The notes: generated from the sequence alone by a model not told the origin. A stretch of 64,000 nt of DNA from Tardiphaga sp. vice304 (GCF_007018905.1 NZ_CP041402.1:3522001-3586000); one strand, 5' to 3'; counted from the first letter of the stretch, positions 1 through 8,600 are shown. A program made the numbers and translations.

Positions 1-151
1 CTACCAGCGTCCCGGTCAGGATGCCGAACGTCAGGGCTTCGAAGCCCAGCCGATCAATCCAGTTGCCGACGATGGCGGTATTGTCCGCGACGGCGGCTGC
101 CGGCGGGGAGATGGCAACGCGGAAGGCGTTGTTGTGGAGATTGTCGCGCAT
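1..151 (-). CDS. Phage-region hypothetical protein, cut by the window edge
   Basis: Only the first 50 codons are present; the rest lies before base 1. The protein begins MRDNLHNNAFRV and has no motif I recognise. The ATG at 151-149 has a good upstream site (AGGACG). It follows the capsid gene by 22 bases on the same strand, so it belongs to the same structural operon. In HK97-type modules this position usually holds a small head or head-completion protein, but the visible part does not establish that. Confidence 0.6.
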   Translation of the reverse strand, partial: MRDNLHNNAFRVAISPPAAAVADNTAIVGNWIDRLGFEALTFGILTGTLV

Positions 152-173
152 AGTGGTCGTCCTAACTGGTGCT

Positions 174-1328
174 TTAAGCGACCATTTTGAGTTTGCGGAG
201 GGTGGCCGGGCGAATGACGCCAGCGCCGGTGCGACGGGTCGCATGGAACCGGGTGACGCCTTCGGTCGCGCGGGTGTACGGGTTGACCAGAATGGAGAGG
301 TCCAGCCGATCGATGATGCGATAGCCGAGATTGAAATCGCCAAAAGCGATCGGCATCAGGCCGGCGCCGACATCGGGCATGTCGGGCAGTTCAACCACGG
401 GCTTGCCGAGGATCGTTTCCGGCTGACCAGCCTGATACGATGGCTGCCAGAGGTAGTTGCCCTGACCGTCCTTCATCTTGCGGATGACCGCGACCGTGTT
501 GCCATTCATGGCCCAGACAGCGTTGGCGCGGTAGACAGCCGGTATCGCGTACATGAGCGTGATCAGTGCATCGGCGCTCAGGTTCGTCGCGTGGCCGTTT
601 GCGGTGAATGCGATGTCGGGATGGGTCATGAAGCCCTGCGGAGCAATGACACCATCGCCATTGACGAACGCGGTGCCTTCCTTCGCGCCGAAGTCTTCCG
701 ACAGGGCTTCACGAAGCTCGCGTTCCGGGGCGCCGCCGCCGTCAGCAAGTAGCTGGTTGCTGATGTCCGTGAAGGTGTTGACCTCGCGGACGACGATTTC
801 CGCCTGACCAAACAACGGTTCGGAGGCTTCCGACTCCTGGAGCTCGCCCTTCCACTTGGCGTTCGTTCCACCGGTGCGAGCCGGATAGATGACAGACGGG
901 CTGCCGGTCGTGCGCACGCTGGCGATGCCGCGCACCGGCGAGAGCAGAACAAGGTTCTTCAGAAACTCGGTCGACATTTCCGGCGGTGCGAAGTAGCCGC
1001 CCTGCGGATCATTGCTGACGCGCAACGTCTTGAGGGTCAGTTCGTCGGCGCGGTCGCCGCGACGCATGTAGCTTTCGAACGCCATTGTTTCAAGCTTGGC
1101 GTCGTCGTTGTCGTTGTCGCCGGTGACGCCGGGACGGTTCGCCTTGGCTTCCACACCATCGATGCGGCTGACCAGCTTCGCAAATGCGGCCGGGTCGAAC
1201 GCCTTGGTTTCCATAGCCGACAGCCGGCCGTCAAGCTCGGTCTTGAAGCCAGCGAGCGCAGCGGTCACGGCGGCTACCGGGTCGGTATCGTCGTCCTTAA
1301 ACTCGAGAGCCAGAGCAGAATTTTTCAC
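174..1328 (-). CDS. HK97-type phage major capsid protein
   Basis: 384 aa, the usual length for an HK97-fold capsid precursor. The first 100 or so residues are charged and helix-prone, with a D/N-rich linker, like the delta (scaffolding) domain that the prohead protease removes. The remainder has the family's features: a Gly/Pro-rich segment near residue 115, a RTGGTNAKW region, and a FGDFNLGYRI stretch near the C terminus. The start is GTG, overlapping the protease stop by 4 bases (GTGA), with AAAGGA upstream. The overlap suggests coupled translation. It should be the shell protein of a prophage or gene-transfer-agent-like head. Confidence 0.88.
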   Translation of the reverse strand: MKNSALALEFKDDDTDPVAAVTAALAGFKTELDGRLSAMETKAFDPAAFAKLVSRIDGVEAKANRPGVTGDNDNDDAKLETMAFESYMRRGDRADELTLKTLRVSNDPQGGYFAPPEMSTEFLKNLVLLSPVRGIASVRTTGSPSVIYPARTGGTNAKWKGELQESEASEPLFGQAEIVVREVNTFTDISNQLLADGGGAPERELREALSEDFGAKEGTAFVNGDGVIAPQGFMTHPDIAFTANGHATNLSADALITLMYAIPAVYRANAVWAMNGNTVAVIRKMKDGQGNYLWQPSYQAGQPETILGKPVVELPDMPDVGAGLMPIAFGDFNLGYRIIDRLDLSILVNPYTRATEGVTRFHATRRTGAGVIRPATLRKLKMVA

Positions 1329-1843
1329 AGGTAGTCCTTTCGAAGCGTTGCCGAGGCGCGGATGATGACGGCGGCGATCTCGGCATTTGCCGTGATGTCG
1401 GATTTCGCGCTCAAAATTCGAGCGCGCTTGTGCATGGGGTCGCGGACGATGCTGATTTCGAAAAGGTCGAGCGCGGAAATGATGCGGTTGCGGCCTTGCT
1501 TGGTCGCTGTTTTTGTCTTGAAGCCGATCGACAGCCCACTAACGAGACCGCCCTTGATCATGCCGTGCACCGCGCGGGCGCGGGGCTGCTCCATGTGCAG
1601 CTTGCCTTTGGCGATCAGCCCTTCGCTGGTCTCTGCTACTTCATCCCAAGTGCCGACCAGATCGTTCGGGCTGTGATTGAACAGCATCGGCATCGAGGTG
1701 ACGGCAAACGCAAACGCGCCTTTGGTGATGATGTCGCCGCTGCTGTCGGCCGAGCCGAACGGCCAAGCTATACCGGTAATTGTGCCGGCGTCGTCTACCG
1801 ACAGCGTCGCTTTGATTTCGAGCTTATCCACGCTTGGCCTCAT
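1325..1843 (-). CDS. HK97 family prohead protease
   Basis: 172 aa from the ATG at 1843; a start 10 codons further upstream is possible. Peptidase family U35/HK97 protease features are visible: FNHSPNDLVGTW with the expected His, and SGLSIGF with the expected Ser. The protein cleaves the capsid delta domain during head maturation. It lies between the gp10-like gene, whose end it overlaps, and the capsid gene, which it overlaps by 4 bases. No strong Shine-Dalgarno site is visible for either start, consistent with translational coupling. Confidence 0.85.
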   Translation of the reverse strand: MRPSVDKLEIKATLSVDDAGTITGIAWPFGSADSSGDIITKGAFAFAVTSMPMLFNHSPNDLVGTWDEVAETSEGLIAKGKLHMEQPRARAVHGMIKGGLVSGLSIGFKTKTATKQGRNRIISALDLFEISIVRDPMHKRARILSAKSDITANAEIAAVIIRASATLRKDYL

Positions 1844-2153
1844 GCTTCGGTTTGCCGAGCCAAAGAACTTCAAGAATGGCGGTGGCGAGCGGCTGAATTT
1901 CTAAGAGCGGCCGGCCGATGGCGTAAGTCGCAATCATTTCGTCGGCGCGTTTCGGTGCGACGCCGCCGCCGACCAGCGACAAGCGGATAGTCTCTAAGAG
2001 GTCAGTATGAGTGAAGGCGTTCGCAAAGACGCGCGTGCAAAGCTGACCGATCCCGGCGCCTGTTTTGCGCTCCAGTTCGAACAGTAATTCAGGCGTGAAC
2101 TTGAAGGTGTATTCGGCATCGCCGAAGTATGCGGAGTGCGACGTGTCTGTCAT
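1824..2153 (-). CDS. Gene transfer agent gp10-like (tail tube/tail assembly) small protein
   Basis: 109 aa. The layout resembles the GTA-gp10/Phage_TAC_11 family: an N-terminal strand pair (YFGDAEYTFKF), then LLFELERKTG, a helix with a LVGGG turn, and a closing helix. The ATG overlaps the portal stop by 4 bases, and its 3' end overlaps the start of the protease gene. In gene transfer agents the gp10-like gene normally sits after the head genes, so a place between portal and protease is unusual. Family assignment is by eye and moderate. Confidence 0.6.
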   Translation of the reverse strand: MTDTSHSAYFGDAEYTFKFTPELLFELERKTGAGIGQLCTRVFANAFTHTDLLETIRLSLVGGGVAPKRADEMIATYAIGRPLLEIQPLATAILEVLWLGKPKHEAKRG

Positions 2154-3373
2154 GACGCGACTGCCGCAGTCTGTACATGCGGATTGAAAAATTCATCGCC
2201 ACCGACGTATGGAGGCATGTTGAGCACTGCACGGGCTTCGTTCGGATTGATCAAACGGGCCGCAATTCCTTTTGAAAGGCCTTCCATGCGCGCGCTGTAA
2301 TTAGCGCGGACAAATCCATCGGTCAGAAACTCAGCGTAGAAAGTATCGCGTTCCTCGCGGTCGAAGAGCTTGAGGCGCACCTCGCCTTCGAACGCCGAAA
2401 TCCAATGCATTAGCGTGCCGTCGAGGAACTGCTGGTTCATTTCCTCAGAGTTTCCCCACGTCGCACGGCCTAGCTCGTAGAGAATGTGCGGTGGGACGCG
2501 GAAGTGGCGAGAAACCTGTTCAATGTAAAAACGGAAGGTGGATAAAAATTCGGCATCTACCGACGACAACGTGACGGGCTTCCAATCAACCTCTGAAGGA
2601 AGTACGGCGGCGCCGCCCGACTTGCCGTTCCCGAATGCCGCCAGCCAAGCGTTTTTGATCTTGGCAAGCATATCGGCAGACGGCGGAACGGAGCCGGTGC
2701 CCTTAACGGTCAGAATGGAGCTGGGGCGTGCCGAGTTAGCGAACAGCTGATTGGCGTGGCGCTCCAGAACGAGCAAGAGGCCGATGGCTTCGCGTGCGTC
2801 GTGCGCCAAGCCCATGCCGGAGAGTGACGGCGACGGAAGGTGCAGGATGTTCTGGCGATCGATCGGCCGCGCTTTGCCGCTCTCTTGGACGCTGTAGACC
2901 GGGCCGTCCTGCGACATGCCGACAGTGACGGGCGTGGTCTCTGGATTGATGCGGATCAGCTCAAAGGGCTTTCCGCCATCAACGCGGACAATCTCAGCGA
3001 AGCCGCCGTGACGGTAGAGTAAGGCATCTCGGACCAGTTCCTCTTTGAATTTCGAAGCTGGAGTCCATGGATTTGGCTCCGAGTGCAAAAGGCGAGACAC
3101 CGGATGCTCAGGCGCGCGCACTTTCGAGCCATCAGCGCCGCGCTGGTAGACGTGAATTGGAAGCTGACCGATTGCCTGTGAGATCGCGTTCACGGCGCAG
3201 GCGACCGGCGCACAGGTCATGGCGGTCAGGGGCGTGACGCGGATGCCAGACGCCGATGGCAACGCGCCGAACAGCTCGAACAACGCCGCGTCGGGCGAAG
3301 CGAGACCAGCCTTGGTTTCAAGGCCTACAAATTTCTGGAATCGTGACGCGAGGGATTGCCGGGTCGCGGACAT
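2150..3373 (-). CDS. HK97 family phage portal protein
   Basis: 407 aa, close to the usual portal length. Recognisable regions are the N-terminal segment with CAVNAISQAIGQLP, a middle section with LSGMGLAHDAREAIG, and the conserved FRVPPHILYELG followed by NSEEMNQQF, which are typical of HK97 portals. Twelve copies form the DNA channel at the head vertex. It is the first gene of the visible minus-strand phage operon. No terminase gene precedes it before tRNA-Pro, so either the module is truncated at this end or packaging genes lie elsewhere. Confidence 0.9.
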   Translation of the reverse strand: MSATRQSLASRFQKFVGLETKAGLASPDAALFELFGALPSASGIRVTPLTAMTCAPVACAVNAISQAIGQLPIHVYQRGADGSKVRAPEHPVSRLLHSEPNPWTPASKFKEELVRDALLYRHGGFAEIVRVDGGKPFELIRINPETTPVTVGMSQDGPVYSVQESGKARPIDRQNILHLPSPSLSGMGLAHDAREAIGLLLVLERHANQLFANSARPSSILTVKGTGSVPPSADMLAKIKNAWLAAFGNGKSGGAAVLPSEVDWKPVTLSSVDAEFLSTFRFYIEQVSRHFRVPPHILYELGRATWGNSEEMNQQFLDGTLMHWISAFEGEVRLKLFDREERDTFYAEFLTDGFVRANYSARMEGLSKGIAARLINPNEARAVLNMPPYVGGDEFFNPHVQTAAVAS

Positions 3374-3646
3374 AGATCGGGTGTCTTTTCATCAGCATTG
3401 AAATGATCGGATGCTGACGCGACACGCTTCGGTCCGTCGGGATGACACCTAATGGCTTAGCGCCGACTGACCCGCTGGGATTTCCAGAACTAGGTCAAAA
3501 TGTGGTGTGATAAAATTCTATCGTTGAATTGTGTTTGGATTAAGTCGCAACCCGCAAGTGGCACACGCCGAACTGTTACGAGTAGCGCCGTTTTTAAGAG
3601 GCCTAAAACCACCTAAGTGATTGAAATTGCTCGTCTTTAACGTAAC
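3374..3646. other. AT-richer spacer between phage genes and tRNA-Pro
   Basis: About 270 bases with visibly lower GC than the surroundings, for example TGTGATAAAATTC near 3505 and TTTTTAAGAGG near 3590. I see no convincing gene. It should contain the promoter for the portal operon and, if the phage genes entered at the tRNA, one attachment site. Neither can be fixed from this window alone. Confidence 0.5.
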
Positions 3647-3725
3647 TGGTCGGGGCACAAGGATTCGAACCTTGGACCTGCAGTACCCAAAACTGCCGCG
3701 CTACCAGGCTGCGCTATACCCCGAC
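3647..3725 (-). tRNA. tRNA-Pro (TGG anticodon)
   Basis: On the minus strand the sequence folds as a full cloverleaf. The acceptor stem is CGGGGTA pairing with TGCCCCG, the D-loop contains AGCCTGGTAGCGC, the anticodon loop is TTTTGGGTA (anticodon TGG), the T-arm is GGTTCGAATCC, and CCA is encoded at 3649-3647. The 3' end points at the phage genes, the usual geometry for integrase target sites. Confidence 0.95.
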
Positions 3726-3780
3726 GTTCGGTGTCGATACACGCTTAAGGGCGGACCAGCAAGGCGCGTCTGCCCTGCCC

Positions 3781-4257
3781 TCATTTTTTGCCGAACAGGG
3801 GATGCACAACCTGATCGCCGGGGGCGATGCCGTACTTCCTGGCGGTGCCGGCGACCACTTCCAGCACGCCCTTGGCGGGGCCGCCGGAGGAGATGATCTT
3901 CAGCGATTGCGGTTCGGTATTCTCTGCGATGCGCAGGATGCGTCCGTTGGCGCCGATGAAGATCATGTCGAGCGACAGGATGGTATTCTTCATCCACATC
4001 GAGACCTGCTGCTCCGGGCTGAAATCGAACAGCATGCCGCGGCCGTCGGCCAGTTCCGTGCGGTACATCAGCCCGGTCTCGCGTTCCTTCTCGGTCTTGG
4101 CCATCTCGACCGTGAACGTCTTCACGCCGGCCTTGGTGACGATCTCCAGCGGCTGGATCTCGGCGGCCTGCGAGAGGCCGGCGGCGAAGAGCCAGGCCAG
4201 CATGGCAGCGGCAGCCAATAGCGGGGCGCGAAGGCGGGAAGAACGCAGCAGGCTCAT
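3781..4257 (-). CDS. Secreted DUF192 protein
   Basis: 158 aa. An N-terminal signal peptide (LLAAAAMLAWLFAAGLSQA, likely cleaved after AQA-type residues near 31) is followed by a single DUF192 domain. Typical motifs are RETGLMYRTEL, GMLFDF, MWMKNT, LDMIFI and GVLEV. The family is widespread and its biochemical role is unknown. It is transcribed alone, away from the cold-shock gene upstream, with 126 bases between them. Confidence 0.88.
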   Translation of the reverse strand: MSLLRSSRLRAPLLAAAAMLAWLFAAGLSQAAEIQPLEIVTKAGVKTFTVEMAKTEKERETGLMYRTELADGRGMLFDFSPEQQVSMWMKNTILSLDMIFIGANGRILRIAENTEPQSLKIISSGGPAKGVLEVVAGTARKYGIAPGDQVVHPLFGKK

Positions 4258-4383
4258 GAACGCTATCCAGGCAAACCCGGACCAGGCGCCGGGCGCGCGA
4301 CCCTAGCCTGACGGCGGTGACAAATACCAGCCACCGATACGCACAGCCGCGTGATAGCGGCGCAAGCCATCACGAATAAAGGA

Positions 4384-5049
4384 TCAGTGCGAGGACAGGC
4401 CGGGCGCGCCGGTTTCCGGCTGGATTTCGGCCGCCATCATGCCCTTGGAACCGGGCCCGAAGCGCACCAGCACATATTGGCCGGGACGCAACTCGGTCAT
4501 GCCGAAACGGCGCAGCGTCTCCATGTGGACGAAGATGTCCGGGGTGCCCTCACCGCACGACAGGAAGCCGAAACCGCGCAGCCGGTTGAACCATTTCACC
4601 TGCGCCCGCTCCAGCCCGCTGGTCGGTGTCACGCTGACATGGGTGCGCGCCGGCAGCATCTGCGCCGGATGGATCGCGGTCGACTCGTCCATCGAGACGA
4701 TGCGGAAGGCCTGATAGCCCTTCGCCCGCTGCACGCATTCGACCACCAGTCGCGCGCCTTCATAGGCGGTCTGGTAGCCGTCGCGGCGGAGCACCGTGAC
4801 ATGCAGCAGCACGTCGGCAGCGCCATTGTCCGGGATGATGAAGCCGTATCCCTTGGAGGCATCGAACCATTTGATCACGCCGCTGATCTCGACCAGATCC
4901 GCCGCCGCACCGTCGCCCAGGCCCACAAACGGGTCCAGCGCATGACGGTCATCAGTCGCGTTAAATTCTGTCGGCGACGTCCTGGATGAACCGGTAAAAC
5001 CCGGTATCATGCCCTCCGACCCTTTGGACTCAAATCCGTCCGACCCCAT
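4384..5049 (-). CDS. Double cold-shock-domain protein
   Basis: 221 aa from the ATG at 5049; an ATG 13 codons later is also possible, and a longer reading to 5244 looks unlikely. Two CSDs are visible. The first is [15 protein letters not shown], with DVLLHVT. The second is [15 protein letters not shown], with DIFVHME. Both are RNP1-type nucleic-acid-binding surfaces, and the linker carries a few charged residues. Tandem CSD proteins are common in rhizobia and bind single-stranded RNA or DNA. The roughly 190-base leader before the start could hold a temperature-responsive 5' UTR, which I infer and have not shown. Confidence 0.85.
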   Translation of the reverse strand: MGSDGFESKGSEGMIPGFTGSSRTSPTEFNATDDRHALDPFVGLGDGAAADLVEISGVIKWFDASKGYGFIIPDNGAADVLLHVTVLRRDGYQTAYEGARLVVECVQRAKGYQAFRIVSMDESTAIHPAQMLPARTHVSVTPTSGLERAQVKWFNRLRGFGFLSCGEGTPDIFVHMETLRRFGMTELRPGQYVLVRFGPGSKGMMAAEIQPETGAPGLSSH

Positions 5050-5240
5050 GACCCCGGATCCCACAATGATGTGCGGGCTGTCTGATATGACAGCGCCCCC
5101 GCGTGCCCATCGATGACAATTCATGATGACGCGTCGCGAATCTCGCAGCCGAAGATAACACTGTCGGTTGCCCGGCAAAGACAAAAAACGAACGCGATTG
5201 CGGCTATGAACAACCTTGCACGATGACGAATCAGCGCGAT

Positions 5241-6002
5241 TCAATTACCTACGAACGGTCCCAGCGTTTCACCGATGTCGAAGCGGAGCACGAGATCGGC
5301 GTGCTCGTCCTGATCGGTCGGCTCGTTGTTGATGATGACCACCCTGGCGCCAAAGCGCTTCGCCAATAGCGGAAATCCTGCCGCCGGCCAGACCACCAGC
5401 GAGGATCCGATCGCCAGAAACAGGTCGCAGCGTTCCGACAAGTCGGCCGCGCGCTGCATTTCATCTTCCGGCATCTGCTGGCCGAACGAAATCGTCGCGG
5501 TCTTCACCGGCTCGCCGCACCGCGTGCAGTCTGGCGCATGCCCGCTGGCATCGAATTCGCTCTTCACCCATGCCAGTTCGTAACGCTTCGTGCAGCCGAT
5601 GCAGCCTGCATAGGTCGTGTTGCCGTGCAGTTCGATGACGTCGGCGGGTTTGATACCAGAGGCCTGGTGCAGATTGTCGATGTTCTGGGTGATGAGGCCG
5701 GGGATCTTGCCGGCCTTGTACAGCGCCGCCAGCGCGCGGTGCCCGCGCGTCGGCGTGGCTGCGGCGAAGGTGGCTTCCATCGCAAAGCGACGCCGCCACG
5801 CTTCGTCGCGGGCGTCCTGGCTGGCGACGAATTCATCGAACGGGATCGGCCGGTTGCTGGTCCACAGCCCGCCGGGCGAGCGAAAGTCGGGAATGCCGCT
5901 TTCGGTGGAGATTCCCGCCCCCGTGAACGGCACGATGGTCGATGCCTGCGCGATCATGTCGCCAAGCCGTTCGACGCCGCTGCGCAGGTCCGCTGCTATC
6001 AT
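5241..6002 (-). CDS. cobB: Sir2-family NAD-dependent protein deacylase
   Basis: 253 aa, normal for a bacterial sirtuin. The NAD-binding motif GAGIS is at residues 28-32, GIPDFRS follows, QNID is at 106-109, and the catalytic His is H126 in ELHGNT. The zinc-binding cysteines are C134, C137, C159 and C162. The enzyme removes acyl groups from lysines using NAD, giving nicotinamide and O-acyl-ADP-ribose. It probably acts on metabolic enzymes such as acyl-CoA synthetases, as known for bacterial CobB. It stands alone upstream of the cold-shock gene. Confidence 0.92.
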   Translation of the reverse strand: MIAADLRSGVERLGDMIAQASTIVPFTGAGISTESGIPDFRSPGGLWTSNRPIPFDEFVASQDARDEAWRRRFAMEATFAAATPTRGHRALAALYKAGKIPGLITQNIDNLHQASGIKPADVIELHGNTTYAGCIGCTKRYELAWVKSEFDASGHAPDCTRCGEPVKTATISFGQQMPEDEMQRAADLSERCDLFLAIGSSLVVWPAAGFPLLAKRFGARVVIINNEPTDQDEHADLVLRFDIGETLGPFVGN

Positions 6003-6077
6003 CGGGAAATCCGTTGGCTGTTGGACGGTGTTAACGCGCAGCGCCGCCGGTGGGTGTCACCGGCCGCGTATCGGGCG

Positions 6078-6317
6078 TCAGGCCGCGTCCGGAACGCCCC
6101 TGGACGGCTCGTCCTTGCCGCCATCGTCCTTCTTCGGCTTCGCCACCGGCGTGGCCTGCGACTTCTTCACCGACTTGCCGTATTGCGCCAGCTTTTCGAG
6201 CTCGGCTTCCAGCTCGGCCTGCCGGGCCGCCACCTTCTCCGCCAGCTTGTCGCTGGCCTGATCACGCAACGTCGCGAGCTCTTCGATGCTCAACTGATCC
6301 AGATCGATTTTGGCCAT
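6078..6317 (-). CDS. Small coiled-coil protein resembling the N-terminal half of H-NS
   Basis: 79 aa. It begins MAKIDLDQLSIEELATL and continues as a charged helix (EKVAARQAELEAELEKL), as in the oligomerisation region of alphaproteobacterial H-NS-like proteins. The tail is lysine- and aspartate-rich and ends GVPDAA. The C-terminal AT-hook-like DNA-binding motif of full-length H-NS relatives is missing. AGGGAGAA upstream of the ATG is a good ribosome site. It might modulate full-length H-NS by heterodimerising, which is inference. Confidence 0.6.
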   Translation of the reverse strand: MAKIDLDQLSIEELATLRDQASDKLAEKVAARQAELEAELEKLAQYGKSVKKSQATPVAKPKKDDGGKDEPSRGVPDAA

Positions 6318-6477
6318 GATGTTCTCCCTTTGTCTTGGGCTAACGGCAAGCCGCCTGCGCCGCAAGCCCCAAGGCAAAGCCGAGGCAGGTGCAGCTGCAA
6401 TTATCCACGCCGGGGGTTTTGGATTGACGTCCGGATGTCGATTCGCTGAAATGCAGCCAGGGCTTGAGGTGAGCAGC

Positions 6478-6876
6478 ATGCCATCGTGGATGGAAGAACG
6501 TGACCGGTTGATGGCGCAGACCCAGGCATTCGTGCAGCAGGTCGCCGCAGCGCATCCGCAGGTTCCGACCTCGGGGGATATCGAAAGACTGCTACGGGAC
6601 AGGGTTAAGCCGATCGCCGCAGCCGCAGCGCCGGCGGAGAAGTTGACCGTGGCGCCGGCAACGGACGCTGGTTCGACGCCGGTGCCGATTGCAACCGCAG
6701 CGCCGCCGGCGGTCCGACGGCCGCCAGCTTCCGAGCGGACCGACATCCAGCAACGGGTGGCGGCGTTCCGCGCCCGCCAGGCCCGGATGAACGCGGAGCG
6801 CGAAGCCTATTACGAAACCATGCAGGCAAAAATTCGCCGCGGCCTCGGGAACGAACCTGGCAGCGGCCGGTTGTAA
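6478..6876 (+). CDS. Hypothetical protein with an ER-x-YY coiled motif at the C terminus
   Basis: 132 aa from the ATG at 6478, chosen because GAGGTGAG lies just upstream. The start MPSWMEERDRLMAQTQAF is helical, the centre is Ala/Pro-rich and probably disordered, and the end has QQRVAAFRARQARMNAERE followed by AYY. That C-terminal pattern recurs in the small protein at 8601-8774. No known domain is recognised. A bidirectional hairpin follows at 6912. Confidence 0.65.
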   Translation: MPSWMEERDRLMAQTQAFVQQVAAAHPQVPTSGDIERLLRDRVKPIAAAAAPAEKLTVAPATDAGSTPVPIATAAPPAVRRPPASERTDIQQRVAAFRARQARMNAEREAYYETMQAKIRRGLGNEPGSGRL

Positions 6877-6911
6877 GGCCGGAGCAGTCTTCCCCCAATG
6901 CTCTAACTTCA

Positions 6912-6942
6912 GAAAGCCCCGTCCTCCCCCGGCGGGGCTTTC
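6912..6942. terminator. Bidirectional hairpin terminator
   Basis: GAAAGCCCC (6912-6920) pairs with GGGGCTTTC (6934-6942). It lies between two convergent genes and is followed on the plus strand by a short T-rich stretch. Confidence 0.75.
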
Positions 6943-6951
6943 GCTTTTGCG

Positions 6952-7149
6952 CTATTTGCCGAGATGCCGGCGCACCGCTGCGACCGACGGGCCGACTTCT
7001 TCAATGGCTGCGCTCAAATCCTGCGATGACACGCTGAGCCGGTACGCCCAGTAATCGCGCTGCGAGGCATCGGCGGAATCGATCACCTGCGCCGGCTGCA
7101 CGCCACGCATGGACGCCAAGACAGTGGATACGGGCACCAGCAGGATCAT
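6952..7149 (-). CDS. Small protein with a DUF3606-like C terminus
   Basis: 65 aa from the ATG at 7149, or 52 aa from the ATG at 7110; neither has a clear ribosome site. The C-terminal half, YWAYRLSVSSQDLSAAI followed by EEVGPSVAAVRRHL, matches the pattern of DUF3606, a short helical family of unknown function common in rhizobia. The first residues are hydrophobic if the longer start is used. Confidence 0.5.
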   Translation of the reverse strand: MILLVPVSTVLASMRGVQPAQVIDSADASQRDYWAYRLSVSSQDLSAAIEEVGPSVAAVRRHLGK

Positions 7150-7237
7150 CACGGCAGGATAACAACGCTGCGCCGCCCGCCAAGCCCGCGGTCGCTCAAT
7201 GCTTAAAGGCGAATTGGCCGAATGCTTCGAATGCCGT

Positions 7238-7477
7238 CTAACGGTCGGCGTCGATGGACGCCTGGATGGCGCCGATCGGGATGCAGATTTTCTTGCGGCG
7301 AAGGCCGCGGATCGCGCCGGTCACCTTAAGGACCTGGCCGATCGAACATGAACCATCCTGGACCAGCGCGACCTCATAGGGCGCCAGCAAAAACGGTTCC
7401 GAACTCCGAATAGTCTGCCCCAGCGACGGCGTCGCCACGAGCCAACATCCCGCAACACCCAACAGCCACGTACGCAT
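7238..7477 (-). CDS. Small secreted protein (DUF6719-like)
   Basis: 79 aa. It has a signal peptide (LLGVAGCWLVATPSLGQ) and then a short mature part with two cysteines (SCSIGQ and KKICIP) and VLKVTGAIRGL. I recall this layout from small exported rhizobial proteins of unknown function. The start is the ATG at 7477; GTG and TTG codons just upstream are possible alternatives. Confidence 0.65.
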   Translation of the reverse strand: MRTWLLGVAGCWLVATPSLGQTIRSSEPFLLAPYEVALVQDGSCSIGQVLKVTGAIRGLRRKKICIPIGAIQASIDADR

Positions 7478-7639
7478 CACCAATCCCCAACACCCGGCAG
7501 CATCTTATAACTGCCCACTCGTTAAGGTTTCGCTCCCGGATTTTCTGCATGACGCCATGCGCCAGCTTGCGAGAATGATGGCCGATCGGCGCGCAATTGC
7601 CAAAGCAAAGTTGCGCGTGAGCGTCGTCCTTTCTCGTTT

Positions 7640-7846
7640 TCAGAGCGTGTGCTGCTTGTGTCCGCATTCCTTGCAGACATAATCGACGCGGGCGACGCCC
7701 TTGGGCGCTGTCACCTTGTTCGGCGCGCCGCACTTGCCGCACACCGCCATGATGCGGGTGTCACCCTGCTTCACGACCAGCTTCTTGCGCTCCATCGTCT
7801 CGCGGATCAGCCGCTCGGCTTCCGCGCGCATCGCCTGCTTGTCCAT
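7640..7846 (-). CDS. Small zinc-ribbon protein
   Basis: 68 aa from the ATG at 7846, with AGGGGGA upstream. The N-terminal half is a charged helix (QAMRAEAERLIRETMERKK). The C-terminal half has CGKC and CKEC, a four-cysteine zinc ribbon, with lysines between. It could bind nucleic acid or a protein partner, but no function is known to me. Confidence 0.7.
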   Translation of the reverse strand: MDKQAMRAEAERLIRETMERKKLVVKQGDTRIMAVCGKCGAPNKVTAPKGVARVDYVCKECGHKQHTL

Positions 7847-8169
7847 GCCGTCCCCCTGCACCCAATGGGGCCCGCCCCGATCGCCCGTCTATAACCGATC
7901 GGCACGGCGAGATTCAAACGCTGTGCGCAATCGCCCATCGAATTCGCCAGGCTGTGCGCCATTCGCCACGCCCCGGCCCGGCGCTTTCGTCAGCGAAGAT
8001 AAGACGTCGGATCGACTTCAATGTGGCGGGAAAACGCGCGGCTTGAGATGGACAGACGTCCGGATATTGACTAGAACAAAGTAAGAACATCGGTGATGAA
8101 ATGTCATTCGGTCTTCATCGGACCTCCTGCTTTGGCGGGGCATAGTTACGGCGCACAAAGGAGAGCGAA
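7847..8169. other. Intergenic stretch without a recognisable gene
   Basis: About 320 bases. It presumably holds the promoters for the divergent genes at 7846 (minus) and 8170 (plus). AAAGGAG near 8157 is the ribosome site of the latter. I see no repeat, RNA gene or coding sequence. Confidence 0.5.
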
Positions 8170-8337
8170 ATGGATTTGCAGGCGCGCATCGAACTGTGGA
8201 AGAGCATCGACCCGGATCCGGAATTTTGCCGCCGAGCAGAACGGGAGATGCTGATGCTGTCATCTCCCGACGAAAATTGGATCACCGAGCGCATGCGGGA
8301 CTTCGACCAGGCTCTCGAACTGGTCGCTGCCGGCTGA
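8170..8337 (+). CDS. Very small acidic hypothetical protein
   Basis: 55 aa beginning MDLQARIELWKSIDPDPEF and ending LELVAAG. It is predicted helical and acidic, with no recognised domain. A strong AAAGGAG sits 9 bases before the ATG, and a hairpin terminator lies about 55 bases downstream, so it is probably a real monocistronic gene. Confidence 0.7.
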   Translation: MDLQARIELWKSIDPDPEFCRRAEREMLMLSSPDENWITERMRDFDQALELVAAG

Positions 8338-8392
8338 GACGCGTTCGACAACGGCCCTCGCTAATCGGACATTCGCCTTCCGGGTGAGATAG

Positions 8393-8423
8393 AACCCGCT
8401 CCACGATCGTGGGGCGGGTTTTT
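8393..8423 (+). terminator. Intrinsic terminator
   Basis: AACCCGCTCCAC pairs with GTGGGGCGGGTT around a GATC loop with one mismatch or bulge, then runs into TTTT. It serves the small gene ending at 8337. Confidence 0.8.
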
Positions 8424-8600
8424 GTTGGGCCTGCTACCGACCAGACCAGCGTTCACTGCGCTTCCGAACCCGGAGCTTGCGCCTTTGATCGGGCGTGAGC
8501 GGATCGCCTCCGCATTGTCCACCGCCCGCCATCGTCTCGGCAGATTGGCGCCGCATTCGGCTTCAATCTAGAGCGATGTGAATCAGTTCGGGAATTTGAG

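Noticed and set aside
3621..3896. Plus-strand ORF running through tRNA-Pro (GTRIRTLDLQYPK)
   Set aside because: It is the antisense translation of the tRNA gene and of the DUF192 3' end.
4384..5244. 286-aa reading of the cold-shock gene starting at 5244
   Set aside because: The first 65 residues are unlike any CSD protein and overlap the end of the sirtuin gene; the ATG at 5049 fits better.
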